NCBI GenBank assembly: GCA_015478895.1
Contig: JADMKK010000036.1
Span: 19,056 to 83,055 of the forward strand
Reading direction: 5' to 3'
Length of the DNA: 64,000 nucleotides
From: Comamonas sp.
Lineage (GTDB): Bacteria; Pseudomonadota; Gammaproteobacteria; Burkholderiales; Burkholderiaceae_C
Of this stretch, positions 48,706 through 59,457 are shown one piece after another. The notes under the pieces are model-generated. The model was not told the DNA's origin, searched no databases, and saw only the letters and a list, made by a program, of their open reading frames with translations. A program made the position numbers and the translations under genes. Every line of letters starts with the position of its first letter. The stretch's first letter is position 1.

Positions 48706-51153
48706 TTAATGTCTGGGCACCTGAATGCTGCTGGGCGCCAGTTGCGGCGGTGGAAGCGATGCACGCAAAAAGAAACTGGAATCGAGCGGCACCGGCGGCG
48801 CAATGTAGTAGCCCTGGGCGTAGTCCACTCCCATTTTTTTCAGCGCATCAAAAGTGGCCTGATCGCCCACAAACTCTGCCACCGTTCGTTTGCCCATGAC
48901 ATGACCAATATGGTTAATGGCCTCGACCATGGCAAAGTTGCTGGGGTTTTTGAGCATGTCCAGCACAAAGCTGCCATCGATCTTCAGGAAATCCACGGGC
49001 AACTGCTGCAGATACTTGAAGCTGGCCATGCCCGAGCCAAAGTCATCCAGCGAGAAACGGCAGCCCAGCTCGCGCAACTCTTCGATCATGGAGATCGCAT
49101 GGTCCATGCTAGCAATGGCGCTGGTTTCCGTAATCTCAAAGCACAGTTTTTCTGCCGCTACGCCCGCTTCCAGGATGCTGTGGCGTATGAATTCCAGCAA
49201 GTCGCTATCACCCAGGCTGGTGCCAGAAAGATTAATGGCGCAAGTGCTGATGTTGGCACCCTGTGCAAGGTGGGACTTCAGTAACTTGAGTGCATTGCGC
49301 ACCACCCAGCGGTCGATTTGTGTCATCAAGTCATAGCGCTCGGCAATCGGGATGAATTCAGCGGGTGATACTTGCTTGCCCGGTACATCAAACAAGCGCA
49401 GCAGCACCTCAAAATGCACCCCGCCCATGCCTCTGCCTTGTGGCTGTAAAGGGTAGACAGTCTGGGCATAGAGCGAAAAATTGTTCTGCTCCAAGCTCGT
49501 GCGCAAGCGTTGTACCCACTCCATGTCACCCTGATGCCGCTGGAAGACTTGGTTGAGCGGGTCATACACCGTAATGCGATTGCGTCCGCTGTTCTTGGCA
49601 TGCTTGCAGGCGCTGTCCGCCATGCCCAGAAGGCTTTGTGGATCTGCACTCTGCATCGGCGCAATATGCACGACGCCAATGCTGACGCCGGTGTGCAGAT
49701 TATGGTTGTGCCACCGAACGTTCAGGTCATGCACGGTTTTGCGCAAACGCTCGGCAGTCTGCATGGCGGAATGCGGCAGGCAATTAATCAGCAGCACAGC
49801 AAATTCATCACCCCCGATCCGGGCCAGCACGTCGTGCTCACGCAAGGCCAGGCGCAGCTGTTGGCAAACCTGGCGCAAAATTTCATCGCCTGCAGCATGG
49901 CCGTAGCTGGCGTTGATCATCTTGAAATGGTCAAGGTTCAAATGCAGCAGGCTGACTTGCTGCTTGCCCAGCACTTGGTGCAGGCATTTTTCGAAGGCAG
50001 GGCGATTGTCGAGGCCGGTCAGCAAGTCGTGGCTTTGTTGCCAGACCAGCATGCGCATGTAGTTCTGTTCTTGAGAGACATCGTGCAGCACCAGCACCGT
50101 GCCAGAAGGCACATCGTCTTGCACCAGCTGCGTGACAGAAACCCGCACCGCCACTTCGGATTGCCCGCTCAGGCGGCGTGGCAACCAGTGCACTTGATCG
50201 TCGCTGGGGCGGTGTACTTCGTGGCTATGTGTTTGGGTTGGCTGGGCAGCCAGGGCTTCATGGGCAAAAGGCAGAACCTGTGCAATATCCCGCCCCATTA
50301 AATCTTTAGAGGTGGTGTCCAGCAGCCGGGTGGCTGCCGGGTTCACATAGCGAATTTGCCGCTGCGCGTCCACGGTAATGACGCCATCGCCCAAGGCTGC
50401 CAAGGTCACCCCACTGCGCAAACGCTCCACCTCCAGCTCGCTGTTAGCGCGCGCGCTGGCGAGCATGGCCCGTCGAATACTGAGCCAGTACAACAGGCTC
50501 AGCACTACTGCGGTCAAAAAATTAATAGTGACAAGAAGGCGGCCCAAATGGCGTGCTCTTGCACCCAAGGTGGCGCTGAATTCTTTGGCCAACGGTGTCA
50601 CATGCTCGTTAATGGCTGAAATCTGCGAATACCACTGCGCAATTTGCCTCTCGTTGATGGCCTTGCCCGAGAGGCGGCGCTCGCGAATGTCGGCACCCAG
50701 TTGGGCTATCTGCTGTACATGGCTATCGCCGCGCCGCCACAAAGCGATAGTGCTTGCCATGGTGTCGCTATCCCATACCCAGGGCAATACGCGCAGCAGA
50801 CTGTCGATATCGTCTGGATGATTTTCGGCTTGCAGCAAACCGTTTTTGATACTGGCGTAGTCGTTGGAGTGCTGATCCATCAGCTGCCGCGCTTGGCTTG
50901 CGCCTTGCGGCACGGCAATCGCTTGTTCAAAAGCCTGAAAGTCATGTTCAGCGCCCGTTTTGGCATAGCGGTTCAGTTGCACCACGGCGCTGTGCATTCC
51001 TTTGCTCCACAGGCTCTCCCCTGTGACAAACACCCGTACGGCTGACATCAGCATGAGGCTGGCGCAAGCCACCAGCAATTGCACGACCACTGCCGTAATA
51101 AATACCCAGCGGCGCCATTCTCTGCCGTTGCTTTTGGCAGGGTTGCTTGTCAT
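48706..51153 (-). CDS. PAS-GGDEF-EAL protein with EVL variant motif
   Basis: An 815-residue membrane sensor: first membrane helix at about 16-38, a periplasmic helical domain, a second helix near 205-227, a PAS domain (ALGDGVITVDAQRQIRYVNPAATRLL), GGDEF domain with intact GGDEF at 447-451, and an EAL domain. The EAL signature reads EVL (582-584, FEVLLRL), while later residues, FEITET, LDDFGSGMASFKYLQQLPVDFLKIDGSF, are kept. The conservative Ala-to-Val change need not abolish phosphodiesterase activity. It lies just downstream of a chemoreceptor gene on the same strand. Confidence 0.9.
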   Translation of the reverse strand: MTSNPAKSNGREWRRWVFITAVVVQLLVACASLMLMSAVRVFVTGESLWSKGMHSAVVQLNRYAKTGAEHDFQAFEQAIAVPQGASQARQLMDQHSNDYASIKNGLLQAENHPDDIDSLLRVLPWVWDSDTMASTIALWRRGDSHVQQIAQLGADIRERRLSGKAINERQIAQWYSQISAINEHVTPLAKEFSATLGARARHLGRLLVTINFLTAVVLSLLYWLSIRRAMLASARANSELEVERLRSGVTLAALGDGVITVDAQRQIRYVNPAATRLLDTTSKDLMGRDIAQVLPFAHEALAAQPTQTHSHEVHRPSDDQVHWLPRRLSGQSEVAVRVSVTQLVQDDVPSGTVLVLHDVSQEQNYMRMLVWQQSHDLLTGLDNRPAFEKCLHQVLGKQQVSLLHLNLDHFKMINASYGHAAGDEILRQVCQQLRLALREHDVLARIGGDEFAVLLINCLPHSAMQTAERLRKTVHDLNVRWHNHNLHTGVSIGVVHIAPMQSADPQSLLGMADSACKHAKNSGRNRITVYDPLNQVFQRHQGDMEWVQRLRTSLEQNNFSLYAQTVYPLQPQGRGMGGVHFEVLLRLFDVPGKQVSPAEFIPIAERYDLMTQIDRWVVRNALKLLKSHLAQGANISTCAINLSGTSLGDSDLLEFIRHSILEAGVAAEKLCFEITETSAIASMDHAISMIEELRELGCRFSLDDFGSGMASFKYLQQLPVDFLKIDGSFVLDMLKNPSNFAMVEAINHIGHVMGKRTVAEFVGDQATFDALKKMGVDYAQGYYIAPPVPLDSSFFLRASLPPPQLAPSSIQVPRH

Positions 51154-51171
51154 GAATATATATCCGAAGGG

Positions 51172-52626
51172 TTACGCAGGTTGCAGGGCTACAGAGCGAG
51201 GTGGTGAGTGATGTAAAACGCCGGGCACATCCGCTGGGGAGTGAACAGCTGTGATGGGGGTGGGAGCTGCGGGGGGCGTGGATTGAACCCCTGAAACTTC
51301 GGTTTGTAGTTTGATCGCTTGTTCCAGCAGTTGTGCAGCGCACAAAGACGATTGCTCGACCAGCTGGGCATTCATGCTTGTCATCTCATCTAGCTTTTCA
51401 ATAGAAGAGGTGGTTTGCTGTAGGTCTTTGGCTTGCGCTTGCGCCAGATGACTAAGACTTTGAATCAGCTGGGCGACCTGCTCGGTATGTTGCACCACCG
51501 TCACCATGCTGGTGCCAGCGGTGTTCACCAATGCGGTGCCTTGCACAGTCTGCTGCAGTGAGCTCTGGATGAGGCTGCGCACATCACGCGCAGCGCTGGC
51601 ACTGCGTTGCGCCAGTGTGCGCACTTCGCTGGCAACCACGGCAAAGCCTTTGCCTTGTTCGCCTGCACGGGCTGCTTCCACGGCCGCATTCAAAGCCAGA
51701 ATATTGGTTTGAAAGGCAATCGAATCAATCAGACCTACGATGTCGCCGATCTTGCGGGCGCTGCTGTGGATGGATTCCATCGTCACCACCACTTGGCTGA
51801 CGATTTCGCCGCAGGCTTGTGCGCTTTCTGAAGCTTTGCTGGCAATGACCCCAGCACTGCTGGCCTCTTGGGCGCTCGCCTGGCCACCTTCCCGAATACT
51901 GAGCATGCTGGCTGCTGCAGCTTGCAACTGTGTGGCGGTCGCTTCGGTGCGCTGCTGCAAGTCTTGATTACCACCTGCGATTTCGGTAGCGCCTTGCAAG
52001 ACCATGTTGGCGGTCATGCGCGCTTCGGTCGCCAAATGATTGAGCGTTAGAAATGCAGCATGTACTGCCCGCCCAGAAGGGCTGTGCACTTCAATCGCGC
52101 TGACATCCAGATTCAGTTGTCCGTCTGGCATGGGTTTGCACAGTGCGTGCAATTCAGCGGCTTCAATGGCATCAGCGCGCATTTTCAGCGCCATCACAAT
52201 TTCTACCGAGGTTTGCACCACCACAAAGGCTGCATGCGTGAGCACACGGGCAAAGTTGGGCTCGGTCATGCAGTAAACAGGCCAGCCAAAAGCTTGCAGG
52301 CGGTCAAACAAAATGTGGTGCACAGCAATCGTTGCGGCTGCTGCAACGATGGGTCGCCAGTCACGGTAGACCAGCAAGAACGCTAGAAACACGAACACGC
52401 CAAAGTGCAGTTCCGTTAGACCTGCTGCCAACTGGATGTGTAAGGCCACCATCAACATGCCGCATACCGACAGCACCAAGCGGCTAAACAGTGTGCCCGG
52501 AGCTATCCGCCAAGCCAGTATTGCAGCCACACACAGGCCACAGGCCATGGTGCTGCCCGACATGATGGGGCCGTTGACGGGCGCCCAGCGCAATAGCGGC
52601 TGCGCCGCCAAGAAGCAGTACTGCAA
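51172..52626 (-). CDS. Methyl-accepting chemotaxis protein, apparently frameshifted near its start
   Basis: The open frame encodes several hydrophobic helices ([23 protein letters not shown] belongs to this membrane domain) and a complete signalling domain with [26 protein letters not shown]. Its predicted start, [19 protein letters not shown], is unlike the family. A better N-terminus, [32 protein letters not shown] (helix start), lies in another frame at 52699 and would join this frame if one base were removed near 52579-52590. The sensor lacks a large periplasmic domain. It is 18 bases upstream of the GGDEF-EAL gene. Confidence 0.75.
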   Translation of the reverse strand: MQYCFLAAQPLLRWAPVNGPIMSGSTMACGLCVAAILAWRIAPGTLFSRLVLSVCGMLMVALHIQLAAGLTELHFGVFVFLAFLLVYRDWRPIVAAAATIAVHHILFDRLQAFGWPVYCMTEPNFARVLTHAAFVVVQTSVEIVMALKMRADAIEAAELHALCKPMPDGQLNLDVSAIEVHSPSGRAVHAAFLTLNHLATEARMTANMVLQGATEIAGGNQDLQQRTEATATQLQAAAASMLSIREGGQASAQEASSAGVIASKASESAQACGEIVSQVVVTMESIHSSARKIGDIVGLIDSIAFQTNILALNAAVEAARAGEQGKGFAVVASEVRTLAQRSASAARDVRSLIQSSLQQTVQGTALVNTAGTSMVTVVQHTEQVAQLIQSLSHLAQAQAKDLQQTTSSIEKLDEMTSMNAQLVEQSSLCAAQLLEQAIKLQTEVSGVQSTPPAAPTPITAVHSPADVPGVLHHSPPRSVALQPA

Positions 52627-52699
52627 TGACCATGCTGTCAGCTTTTAAAGCCAATGCATGGAGGGTGCTGGATGGGGTACTTGGGGCTGTAAGACTCAT
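52580..52699 (-). other. Out-of-frame N-terminal segment of the chemoreceptor
   Basis: Reading from ATG 52699 gives about 40 residues with the family-like start [28 protein letters not shown], then degenerates and stops well downstream. It matches what is missing from the chemoreceptor at 51172. The switch point lies in a short run, GGGCGCCC on the plus strand at about 52579-52586, where one extra base would explain the shift. Confidence 0.6.
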
Positions 52700-52815
52700 C
52701 TTTCGGTGACCTTTAAAGGAAAGGAAAAGACGACAAGAAGTAAAAGTCCCGTAGAGGGTGTTGAAGGGCCCCAAAGCCCATGCTTTAAGGAAGTTGCAAA
52801 GTGTGTCGCCAGCGC

Positions 52816-53748
52816 CTATGGGTGTAGTTGTTTGTATTTGTTGGCAATTAGATGTAGGGGGATGTCGTTTTGGTCTGCCATCGATGCCAATTGCACGCAG
52901 CTTTTATTCGCGAAAAAATGCTGGAGGGCGGCATGCACCGCGGGGCTACGCATTGCGGCCACGCTGTAATCCCCGCTATCAATACCTGCGGCCTGACAAA
53001 TGCGCTGGGCAAAATGGGGCTCCAGCGCGGCCAGGGCGACGGTGCCATCGGCGCATGCGTACATGTTGTAGCCCGCGTGTGCGCCCCCAACATCGCCATC
53101 AGGGGTCGTCATCTTCCATTGGCGCGGTAAGGCCAGCCACTGCGCCGCTTGTGCCAGCCCCACGTCCAGACAATGCCCGTGACCGGACTGCATGCGCAGC
53201 ATCAATGTCTGAAGAACAGCTTCGCTGGCCATGAGGGAGCCCGCCATATCAGCAAACAAACTGGCAGGCATGTGGCCGTCGTCTGTCAAACCGGCCTGGG
53301 CCTGGTAGGTAAGGTCATGGCCGGCATGATCGGATGCTTCAGGCGCGCTACTGCCGTAGATACGTACCAAGTTCAGCTGCGGGTGGCGCTGGTGCAAATG
53401 CTCCCATTCCAGCCCCAGTTTGCACAGTGCGGTGGGGCGAAATGACGTCATCAACACATCAGTCTGTGCCAGCGTGGCATGCAGTAATTGCTGGCCGCTT
53501 TCGGTTTTTAGATTGGCTTGCAGCACGGTAATACCGTCATGCAGCTGCGCGTAGGCGGCCGGGCTGTAAGCCTGCATGGGGTCAGCACTGCTTGCGTTTG
53601 CCGGAGCCAGCGGCTCCAGTTTGGTGCAGTGGGCGCCCATGGTGCGGCAGCGCAGCAAAGCGGCAGGTCCGGGCAAGTTCAAAGCCAGGCTGGCAACGCG
53701 AATACCGTGCAAGGGCTGAAACTCTGTAGGTGTGTGAGGTTGGGGCAT
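52816..53748 (-). CDS. CoA-transferase family III protein
   Basis: A 310-residue member of the CaiB/BaiF family with the N-terminal LHGIRVASLALNLPGPAALLRCRTMGAHCTKLEP and the catalytic aspartate D145 in AGHDLTYQAQAGL. It is shorter than typical family members of 380-400 residues, and the segment after the catalytic region is reduced. ATG 53748 is the first family-like start; the frame is open to 53805. Alpha-methylacyl-CoA racemase is another possible activity in this family. Confidence 0.82.
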   Translation of the reverse strand: MPQPHTPTEFQPLHGIRVASLALNLPGPAALLRCRTMGAHCTKLEPLAPANASSADPMQAYSPAAYAQLHDGITVLQANLKTESGQQLLHATLAQTDVLMTSFRPTALCKLGLEWEHLHQRHPQLNLVRIYGSSAPEASDHAGHDLTYQAQAGLTDDGHMPASLFADMAGSLMASEAVLQTLMLRMQSGHGHCLDVGLAQAAQWLALPRQWKMTTPDGDVGGAHAGYNMYACADGTVALAALEPHFAQRICQAAGIDSGDYSVAAMRSPAVHAALQHFFANKSCVQLASMADQNDIPLHLIANKYKQLHP

Positions 53749-53804
53749 GCCAGTTTTGTAAACCGGACAGGACACCAGCGCATGACACCTGTGTGCCACT
53801 ATCA

Positions 53805-53898
53805 AGTTTGATAGCTGCTTGCCGTGGTGCCTAAACGATTTCAGATATTTAAATGCCTGAAGTTGTTATTTATCAATGGCAAGTAGCTCCTTTTTTTA
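53805..53898. repeat. Dispersed intergenic repeat, copy I (long form)
   Basis: The arms agctgcttgcc (53813-53823) and ggcaagtagct (53878-53888) pair at 10 of 11 positions around an interior containing aaatgcctgaagttg and atttatcaat, similar to the interior of the copy at 33688. A T run follows at 53891. It precedes the CoA-transferase gene. Confidence 0.7.
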
Positions 53899-53908
53899 AT
53901 AGCAAGAG

Positions 53909-53934
53909 CAAAAAAAAGCCGCCCGAAGGCGGCT
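53909..53934 (-). terminator. Rho-independent terminator after the aminotransferase gene
   Basis: The arms agccgcc (53917-53923) and ggcggct (53928-53934) form a seven-base-pair stem with a four-base loop, followed on the minus strand by a long run of T. It lies about 24 bases beyond the stop of the leftward aminotransferase gene. Confidence 0.85.
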
Positions 53935-53957
53935 AGGCTATTGCGCAGCGAGGGCGC

Positions 53958-55154
53958 TTAGATCACAGCGGCAATCGACTTGCACACGTGTTCAATGTTC
54001 TTGCTGTTCAGCGCAGCCACACACATGCGGCCAGTATCCGTGCCATACACGCCAAACTCGGAGCGCAGACGGATCATTTGCTCCTTGCTGAGGCCCGAGT
54101 ACGAGAACATGCCGATTTGCGTGGTGATGAAGGACATGTCTTGCTGCACGCCGGCAGCCTTCAAACCGTCCACCAGCTTTTGGCGCATGGCCTTGATGCG
54201 CACGCGCATCTCGCCCAGCTCTGCTTCCCACTGTGCGCGCAGCTCTGGATTGTTCAGCACGGCAGCCACCACCGCGCCACCGTGGGTAGGTGGGTTGGAG
54301 TAGTTGGTGCGGATCACAATCTTCAACTGCGACAGTACGCGTGCAGCTTCTTCCTTGTCGTTGGCTACCACGGACAGGGCGCCTACGCGCTCGCCGTACA
54401 GGCTAAAGCTCTTGGAAAATGAGGTAGAGACAAAAATGTTCAGGCCCGCAGCCACAAACTTGCCAATCACTGCGCCGTCTTCGGCAATGCCGTGACCAAA
54501 GCCTTGGTAAGCCATGTCCAGGAATGCCACCAGATCCTTGGCCTTGACCACAGCCACCACTTCATCCCACTGCTCGGCAGTGATGTCATAACCGGTTGGG
54601 TTGTGGCAGCAAGCGTGCAGCACCACGATGGTGCCCGCTTCAGCGGCGTTCAAGTCAGCCAGCATGCCCTTAAAGTCGATCGAGCGGGTGGCTGCATCGT
54701 AGTAGGCGTAGGTGCCGACTTCCAAACCAGCGTTTTGGAAGATGGCGCGGTGGTTTTCCCAGCTAGGGTTGGAGATCAGTACCTTGGCATTGGGGTTGAT
54801 CTTCTTCAAGAAGTCCGCACCAATCTTCAGACCGCCTGTGCCGCCAATGGCTTGCACAGTCGATACACGACCGGAGGTCACCACATCAGAGTCAGCACCA
54901 AAAACCAGCGCTTTCACGCCGTTGTCGTAAGCCGCGATACCGTCGATAGGCAAGTAACCGCGCGCAGCGGGTTTGTCCATCATGGCCTTTTCAGCCGCTT
55001 GCACGCATTGGAGCAAAGGCAGCTTGCCGTTGTCGTCAAAATAGACGCCCACGCCCAGATTCACCTTGCTGGGATTGGTGTCGGCAGCGAATTGATCGTT
55101 CAGGCCCAGGATAGGGTCGCGGGGGGCCATTTCGACGGCGGAAAACAGAGACAT
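53958..55154 (-). CDS. tyrB: Aromatic/aspartate aminotransferase
   Basis: A 398-residue class I PLP aminotransferase. The PLP lysine is K248 in STSFSKSFSLYGERVGAL; HNPTGYDIT and PSWENHRAIF are the usual cofactor and substrate regions. ATG 55154 has AAGGA upstream and gives the standard start MSLFSAVEMAPRDPILGL. Members of this subfamily transaminate Tyr, Phe, Asp and sometimes Leu, so tyrB is the best symbol, but aspC-like activity is possible. Divergent from uvrB. Confidence 0.88.
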   Translation of the reverse strand: MSLFSAVEMAPRDPILGLNDQFAADTNPSKVNLGVGVYFDDNGKLPLLQCVQAAEKAMMDKPAARGYLPIDGIAAYDNGVKALVFGADSDVVTSGRVSTVQAIGGTGGLKIGADFLKKINPNAKVLISNPSWENHRAIFQNAGLEVGTYAYYDAATRSIDFKGMLADLNAAEAGTIVVLHACCHNPTGYDITAEQWDEVVAVVKAKDLVAFLDMAYQGFGHGIAEDGAVIGKFVAAGLNIFVSTSFSKSFSLYGERVGALSVVANDKEEAARVLSQLKIVIRTNYSNPPTHGGAVVAAVLNNPELRAQWEAELGEMRVRIKAMRQKLVDGLKAAGVQQDMSFITTQIGMFSYSGLSKEQMIRLRSEFGVYGTDTGRMCVAALNSKNIEHVCKSIAAVI

Positions 55155-55248
55155 GAATCGTCCTTGAGGGGTAGATATAACGCTAAAGGCCCCCACCTGA
55201 TGGTTTAGGCTTGAGGGTTAACTCGGCATTTTACTCCGGGGCAGCGTC

Positions 55249-57330
55249 ATGCGCTCCGCACATAACGCTATGCAAGACCAAATTGTTTCTGATGCCCCTG
55301 AAGGCACTTTTGTCACCTATGAAGGCTCGCCTTTCGAGCTGTTTCAGCCCTATCCCCCTGCTGGTGACCAGCCTGCTGCTATCGAAAAATTGGTCGAAGG
55401 GGTGCTGGATGGCGAAGCGTTTCAAACGCTGCTGGGCGTAACTGGCTCCGGCAAGACCTTCACCATGGCCAATGTCATCGCCAGGCTGGGGCGCCCGGCG
55501 ATTGTGTTTGCACCTAACAAAACGCTGGCCGCGCAGCTGTACAGCGAGTTTCGGGATTTTTTCCCGAAAAATGCGGTGGAATATTTCGTCAGCTATTACG
55601 ACTACTACCAGCCTGAGGCTTATGTGCCCCAGCGCGATCTGTTTATCGAAAAAGACAGCGCCATCAACGAGCACATTGAGCAAATGCGGCTGTCGTGCAC
55701 CAAAAGCTTGCTGGAACGCCGCGATGTAGTGATTGTGGCCACCGTCTCGGCCATCTACGGCATTGGCGCGCCCGAGAGCTATCACCAGATGGTGATGACC
55801 GTGCGCACGGGTGACCGTATGAACCAGCGCGATGTGATTGCCCAGCTCATTCGCATGCAGTACCAGCGCAATGACCAAGATTTCTCACGTGGCACCTTCC
55901 GCGTGCGTGGTGATACGATTGATGTGTTTCCGGCTGAAAACTCGGAGCTGGCGCTGCGCATTGAGCTGTTTGACGATGAAATCGACAGCTTGCAATTGTT
56001 TGATCCGCTGACTGGGCGCGTGCGCCAAAGCATTCCGCGCTTTACCGTCTACCCACGCAGCCATTACGTCACCCCCCGCGACAAGGTGCTCTCGGCAGTC
56101 GAGACGATCAAGCTGGAGTTGGCCGAACGCAGCAAGCAATTGGTGGAGATGGGCAAACTGGTAGAGGCGCAGCGCATTGAGCAACGTACTCGCTTTGATC
56201 TGGAGATGCTCAGCGAAATAGGGCACTGCAAAGGCATCGAAAACTACACCCGCCATTTGTCAGGCTCTGTGCCCGGGGCGCCACCCAGTACCTTGACCGA
56301 TTACATGCCCAAGGATTCGATCATGTTCTTGGACGAGAGCCACCAGATGATTGGTCAGCTCAATGCCATGTACAGCGGTGACCGTTCCCGCAAGACGACT
56401 TTGGTGGAATATGGGTTTCGTCTGCCTTCGGCGTTGGACAACCGGCCGCTCAAATTCGAAGAGTTTGAGCAACGCATGCGCCAGGTGATTTTTGTTTCTG
56501 CTACGCCTGCCAACTATGAAAAAGAGCACTCCGGTCAAATCGTGGACCAGCTGGTGCGACCAACGGGCTTGGTAGATCCTGAAATTGAAGTGCGCCCGGC
56601 AACGCACCAGGTCGACGATGTGTTACAGGAAATTCGCCTGCGTGAGGAAGCTGGCGAGCGGGTACTTATTACGGTGCTGACCAAGCGTATGGCCGAGCAG
56701 TTGACCGACTATCTCAGTGACAACGGCGTGAAAGTGCGCTATTTGCATTCGGATATTGACACCGTTGAGCGCGTGGAAATCATTCGTGATCTGCGTCTGG
56801 GTGTATTCGACGTATTGGTGGGGATTAACTTGCTGCGGGAAGGTTTGGATATTCCCGAGGTGTCCCTGGTCGCCATTTTGGATGCTGATAAAGAGGGATT
56901 TTTGCGTGCTGAGCGTAGCTTGATTCAAACCATTGGCCGTGCTGCACGTAATTTGAATGGCAAAGCTATTTTGTATGGTGATCGTGTTACAGACTCCATG
57001 CGCAAAGCGATGGATGAGACGCAACGCCGCAGAATCAAGCAAGTCGCATACAACTTGGAAAGCGGCATAGAGCCTCAAGCTATTGTCAAGAGGGTGAAAG
57101 ACCTGATTGATGGTGTTTATAGTGAAAAAAGCACCCGCGTCTCACAAGCACAGAGTAAGGCGGCGGCCAGCCTTTCTGCGTTGGATGGCATGACTGAGGT
57201 TCAGTTGGGCAAAGAGATCAAGAAGATGGAGAAAGAGATGTTGGAGCGGGCTAAGAACCTGGATTTTGAAGCCGCCGCCAGACTGAGAGATCAGCTCGCA
57301 CTGCTAAAACAAAAGCTGTTTGGAGCTTGA
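55249..57330 (+). CDS. uvrB: Excinuclease ABC subunit B
   Basis: A 693-residue helicase-like damage verifier of nucleotide excision repair. It has Walker A GVTGSGKT, the beta-hairpin [12 protein letters not shown], helicase motifs [16 protein letters not shown] and QTIGRAARN, and a C-terminal UVR domain ([22 protein letters not shown]) that contacts UvrC. ATG 55249 or the in-frame ATG at 55270 may be the start. It is transcribed divergently from tyrB. Confidence 0.95.
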   Translation: MRSAHNAMQDQIVSDAPEGTFVTYEGSPFELFQPYPPAGDQPAAIEKLVEGVLDGEAFQTLLGVTGSGKTFTMANVIARLGRPAIVFAPNKTLAAQLYSEFRDFFPKNAVEYFVSYYDYYQPEAYVPQRDLFIEKDSAINEHIEQMRLSCTKSLLERRDVVIVATVSAIYGIGAPESYHQMVMTVRTGDRMNQRDVIAQLIRMQYQRNDQDFSRGTFRVRGDTIDVFPAENSELALRIELFDDEIDSLQLFDPLTGRVRQSIPRFTVYPRSHYVTPRDKVLSAVETIKLELAERSKQLVEMGKLVEAQRIEQRTRFDLEMLSEIGHCKGIENYTRHLSGSVPGAPPSTLTDYMPKDSIMFLDESHQMIGQLNAMYSGDRSRKTTLVEYGFRLPSALDNRPLKFEEFEQRMRQVIFVSATPANYEKEHSGQIVDQLVRPTGLVDPEIEVRPATHQVDDVLQEIRLREEAGERVLITVLTKRMAEQLTDYLSDNGVKVRYLHSDIDTVERVEIIRDLRLGVFDVLVGINLLREGLDIPEVSLVAILDADKEGFLRAERSLIQTIGRAARNLNGKAILYGDRVTDSMRKAMDETQRRRIKQVAYNLESGIEPQAIVKRVKDLIDGVYSEKSTRVSQAQSKAAASLSALDGMTEVQLGKEIKKMEKEMLERAKNLDFEAAARLRDQLALLKQKLFGA

Positions 57331-57383
57331 TTTCTAAGCAGTTTTACCTGGGTAATAGCTGGAGCCAATAGCGCTGATTGAAT

Positions 57384-57418
57384 GTATCCGACCAAAATGA
57401 TGGGGTTTATGCTATACT
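57384..57418 (+). promoter_or_regulatory. iscR promoter with possible IscR site
   Basis: A good -10 hexamer tatact is at 57413-57418. Just upstream, tatccgaccaaaatgatggg resembles the type 1 IscR-binding motif found before isc operons, with CCGAC and GGGT half-sites flanking an A/T-rich middle. It overlaps the expected -35 region, as needed for autorepression. The 5' leader before iscR is about 150 bases long. Confidence 0.55.
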
Positions 57419-57567
57419 CCATTTTATTACTCAACAACAACAACAAAAACTTCGTGAAGAAGGGCTATGTGCCTTTTTTGCAGGACGGAGTAGGGCGGAG
57501 ACTGTTATCAATTGCGAATTCGTGATTGATGTTTCTGTAACGAACAGCCTGACTGAAGGAGCTCACG

Positions 57568-58104
57568 ATGCGACTCACAACCAAAGGCCGCTTTGCGGTC
57601 ACTGCCATGATTGATTTGGCTTTACGTCAAAACAATGGTCCTGTCACGCTGGCAGCAATCAGTCAGCGTCAACAAATTTCACTGTCTTACCTCGAACAAT
57701 TGTTCGGTAAATTGCGTCGCCATGAGTTGGTAGAGTCTACCCGCGGCCCTGGCGGTGGCTACACCTTGGCACGTAAAGCTGGGGACATTACTGTCGCTGA
57801 CATCATTGTTTCGGTCGATGAACCCATCGATGCAACCCAGTGCGGTGGCAAAGAAAACTGCATGGGTGAGGCCGGTCGTTGCATGACGCACGAGTTGTGG
57901 TCTGCACTCAATCAGCGCATGGTGGAGTTTTTGGATTCCGTCACTTTGCAAAAGCTGGTGGATGAGCAATTGGCCAAGGGTATCCAGATTGAGGATAAGC
58001 CTGTAGTACGCCGCGCTATCTCCACGGCCCCTGTGGTCAAACCTATTCGTGTGAATGCGCCTAACTCAGTGTTTGCACTGGGTAACGTATTTGCCAAGTC
58101 TTGA
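57568..58104 (+). CDS. iscR: Iron-sulfur cluster assembly regulator IscR
   Basis: A 178-residue Rrf2-family repressor. The N-terminal helix-turn-helix (MRLTTKGRFAVTAMIDLAL, ISLSYLEQLFGKLRRHELV) is followed by cluster ligands C92, C98 and C105 with H108. The spacing between the second and third cysteine is one residue longer than in E. coli IscR. AAGGAG stands before the ATG. With a bound 2Fe-2S cluster it represses this operon. Confidence 0.94.
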   Translation: MRLTTKGRFAVTAMIDLALRQNNGPVTLAAISQRQQISLSYLEQLFGKLRRHELVESTRGPGGGYTLARKAGDITVADIIVSVDEPIDATQCGGKENCMGEAGRCMTHELWSALNQRMVEFLDSVTLQKLVDEQLAKGIQIEDKPVVRRAISTAPVVKPIRVNAPNSVFALGNVFAKS

Positions 58105-58198
58105 TCATGTAATTAGTCCGGCCGGGCGCGCTCGGCAGGCATGTATGAGTTTTCAATAAGTAGCTCACGCTACCAGACAGATTTCAGTAGAGCCAGCC

Positions 58199-59419
58199 AT
58201 GGACATGACCCCACATTTTCCGATCTATCTTGACTACGGTGCAACAACACCCTGCGACCCTCGCGTGGTAGATGCCATGATTCCCTGGCTGCGTGAGCAG
58301 TTCGGTAATGCAGCATCACGTAGTCACGCTTGGGGTTGGGCTGCAGAAGAAGCGATTGAAAAAGCACGCCAGCAAGTGGCTGATTTGATTGGCGCTGATC
58401 CGCGCGAAATCGTCTGGACCAGCGGCGCTACAGAGTCTGACAACCTTGCGATCAAGGGCGCTGCGCACTTTTACCAAGGTAAAGGCAAGCACCTGATCAC
58501 AGTCAAGACCGAGCACAAGGCCGTGTTAGATACGATGCGTGAGCTGGAGCGTCAAGGCTTCGAAGTCACTTATTTGGACGTCAAAGAAAACGGTTTGCTG
58601 GATCTGGATGTATTCAAGGCAGCAATTCGCCCTGACACGATCCTGGTTAGCGTAATGGCTGTCAATAACGAAACCGGTGTGATTCAAGACCTGAATACCA
58701 TCGGCGGTATTTGCCGCGAAAAGGGCATCATCTTTCACGCGGATGCAGCGCAAGCTACCGGAAAGATGCCTCTGGACATGGCATCTATGCCCATCGATTT
58801 GATGAGCCTGGCTTCCCATAAGAGCTATGGCCCCAAGGGTGTGGGTGCTTTGTATGTGCGTCGTAAGCCGCGTGTTCGTCTGGAAGCGCAAATGCACGGT
58901 GGTGGTCATGAACGTGGTATGCGTTCGGGTACCTTGCCTACGCACCAGATCGTGGGTATGGGCGAAGCCTTCCGTATTGCCAAAGAGGAAATGCAAAGCG
59001 ACTACGAACACGCCAAGCGTTTGCAGCAGCGTCTTTTGGATGGTTTCAAAGACATGGAGCAAGTGTTTGTCAACGGTGATTTGGAGCACCGTGTGCCCCA
59101 TAACCTGAACATCAGCTTCAACTATGTCGAAGGCGAGTCTTTGATCATGGGCATCAAGGGCTTGGCTGTATCTTCGGGTTCTGCTTGTACTTCTGCCAGC
59201 TTGGAACCCAGCTACGTGCTGCGCGCTTTAGGCCGTAGTGATGAGTTGGCGCACAGTTCTTTGCGTATGACGATTGGACGCTTCACTACAGAAGAAGAAA
59301 TCGATTACGCCATCGCTACCATCCGCGCGAACGTGGAAAAGCTGCGTGAGCTGAGTCCGCTGTGGGAAATGTTCAAAGATGGCATTGACCTGAGCACCAT
59401 TCAGTGGGCTGCCCACTAA
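58199..59419 (+). CDS. iscS: Cysteine desulfurase IscS
   Basis: A 406-residue PLP enzyme that supplies sulfur. The PLP lysine is K208 in SHKSYGPKG and the persulfide cysteine is C330 in [16 protein letters not shown], matching the group I, IscS type. It gives sulfur to IscU and also for tRNA thiolation. Confidence 0.96.
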   Translation: MDMTPHFPIYLDYGATTPCDPRVVDAMIPWLREQFGNAASRSHAWGWAAEEAIEKARQQVADLIGADPREIVWTSGATESDNLAIKGAAHFYQGKGKHLITVKTEHKAVLDTMRELERQGFEVTYLDVKENGLLDLDVFKAAIRPDTILVSVMAVNNETGVIQDLNTIGGICREKGIIFHADAAQATGKMPLDMASMPIDLMSLASHKSYGPKGVGALYVRRKPRVRLEAQMHGGGHERGMRSGTLPTHQIVGMGEAFRIAKEEMQSDYEHAKRLQQRLLDGFKDMEQVFVNGDLEHRVPHNLNISFNYVEGESLIMGIKGLAVSSGSACTSASLEPSYVLRALGRSDELAHSSLRMTIGRFTTEEEIDYAIATIRANVEKLRELSPLWEMFKDGIDLSTIQWAAH

Positions 59420-59457
59420 TTGGAAACAAATTTTTTGCATTGGAAGAGGTAGACACC

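Noticed and set aside
57378..57614. 78-codon frame in the iscR leader
   Set aside because: It runs across the putative promoter -10 and into the iscR coding region in another frame, with no ribosome binding site.
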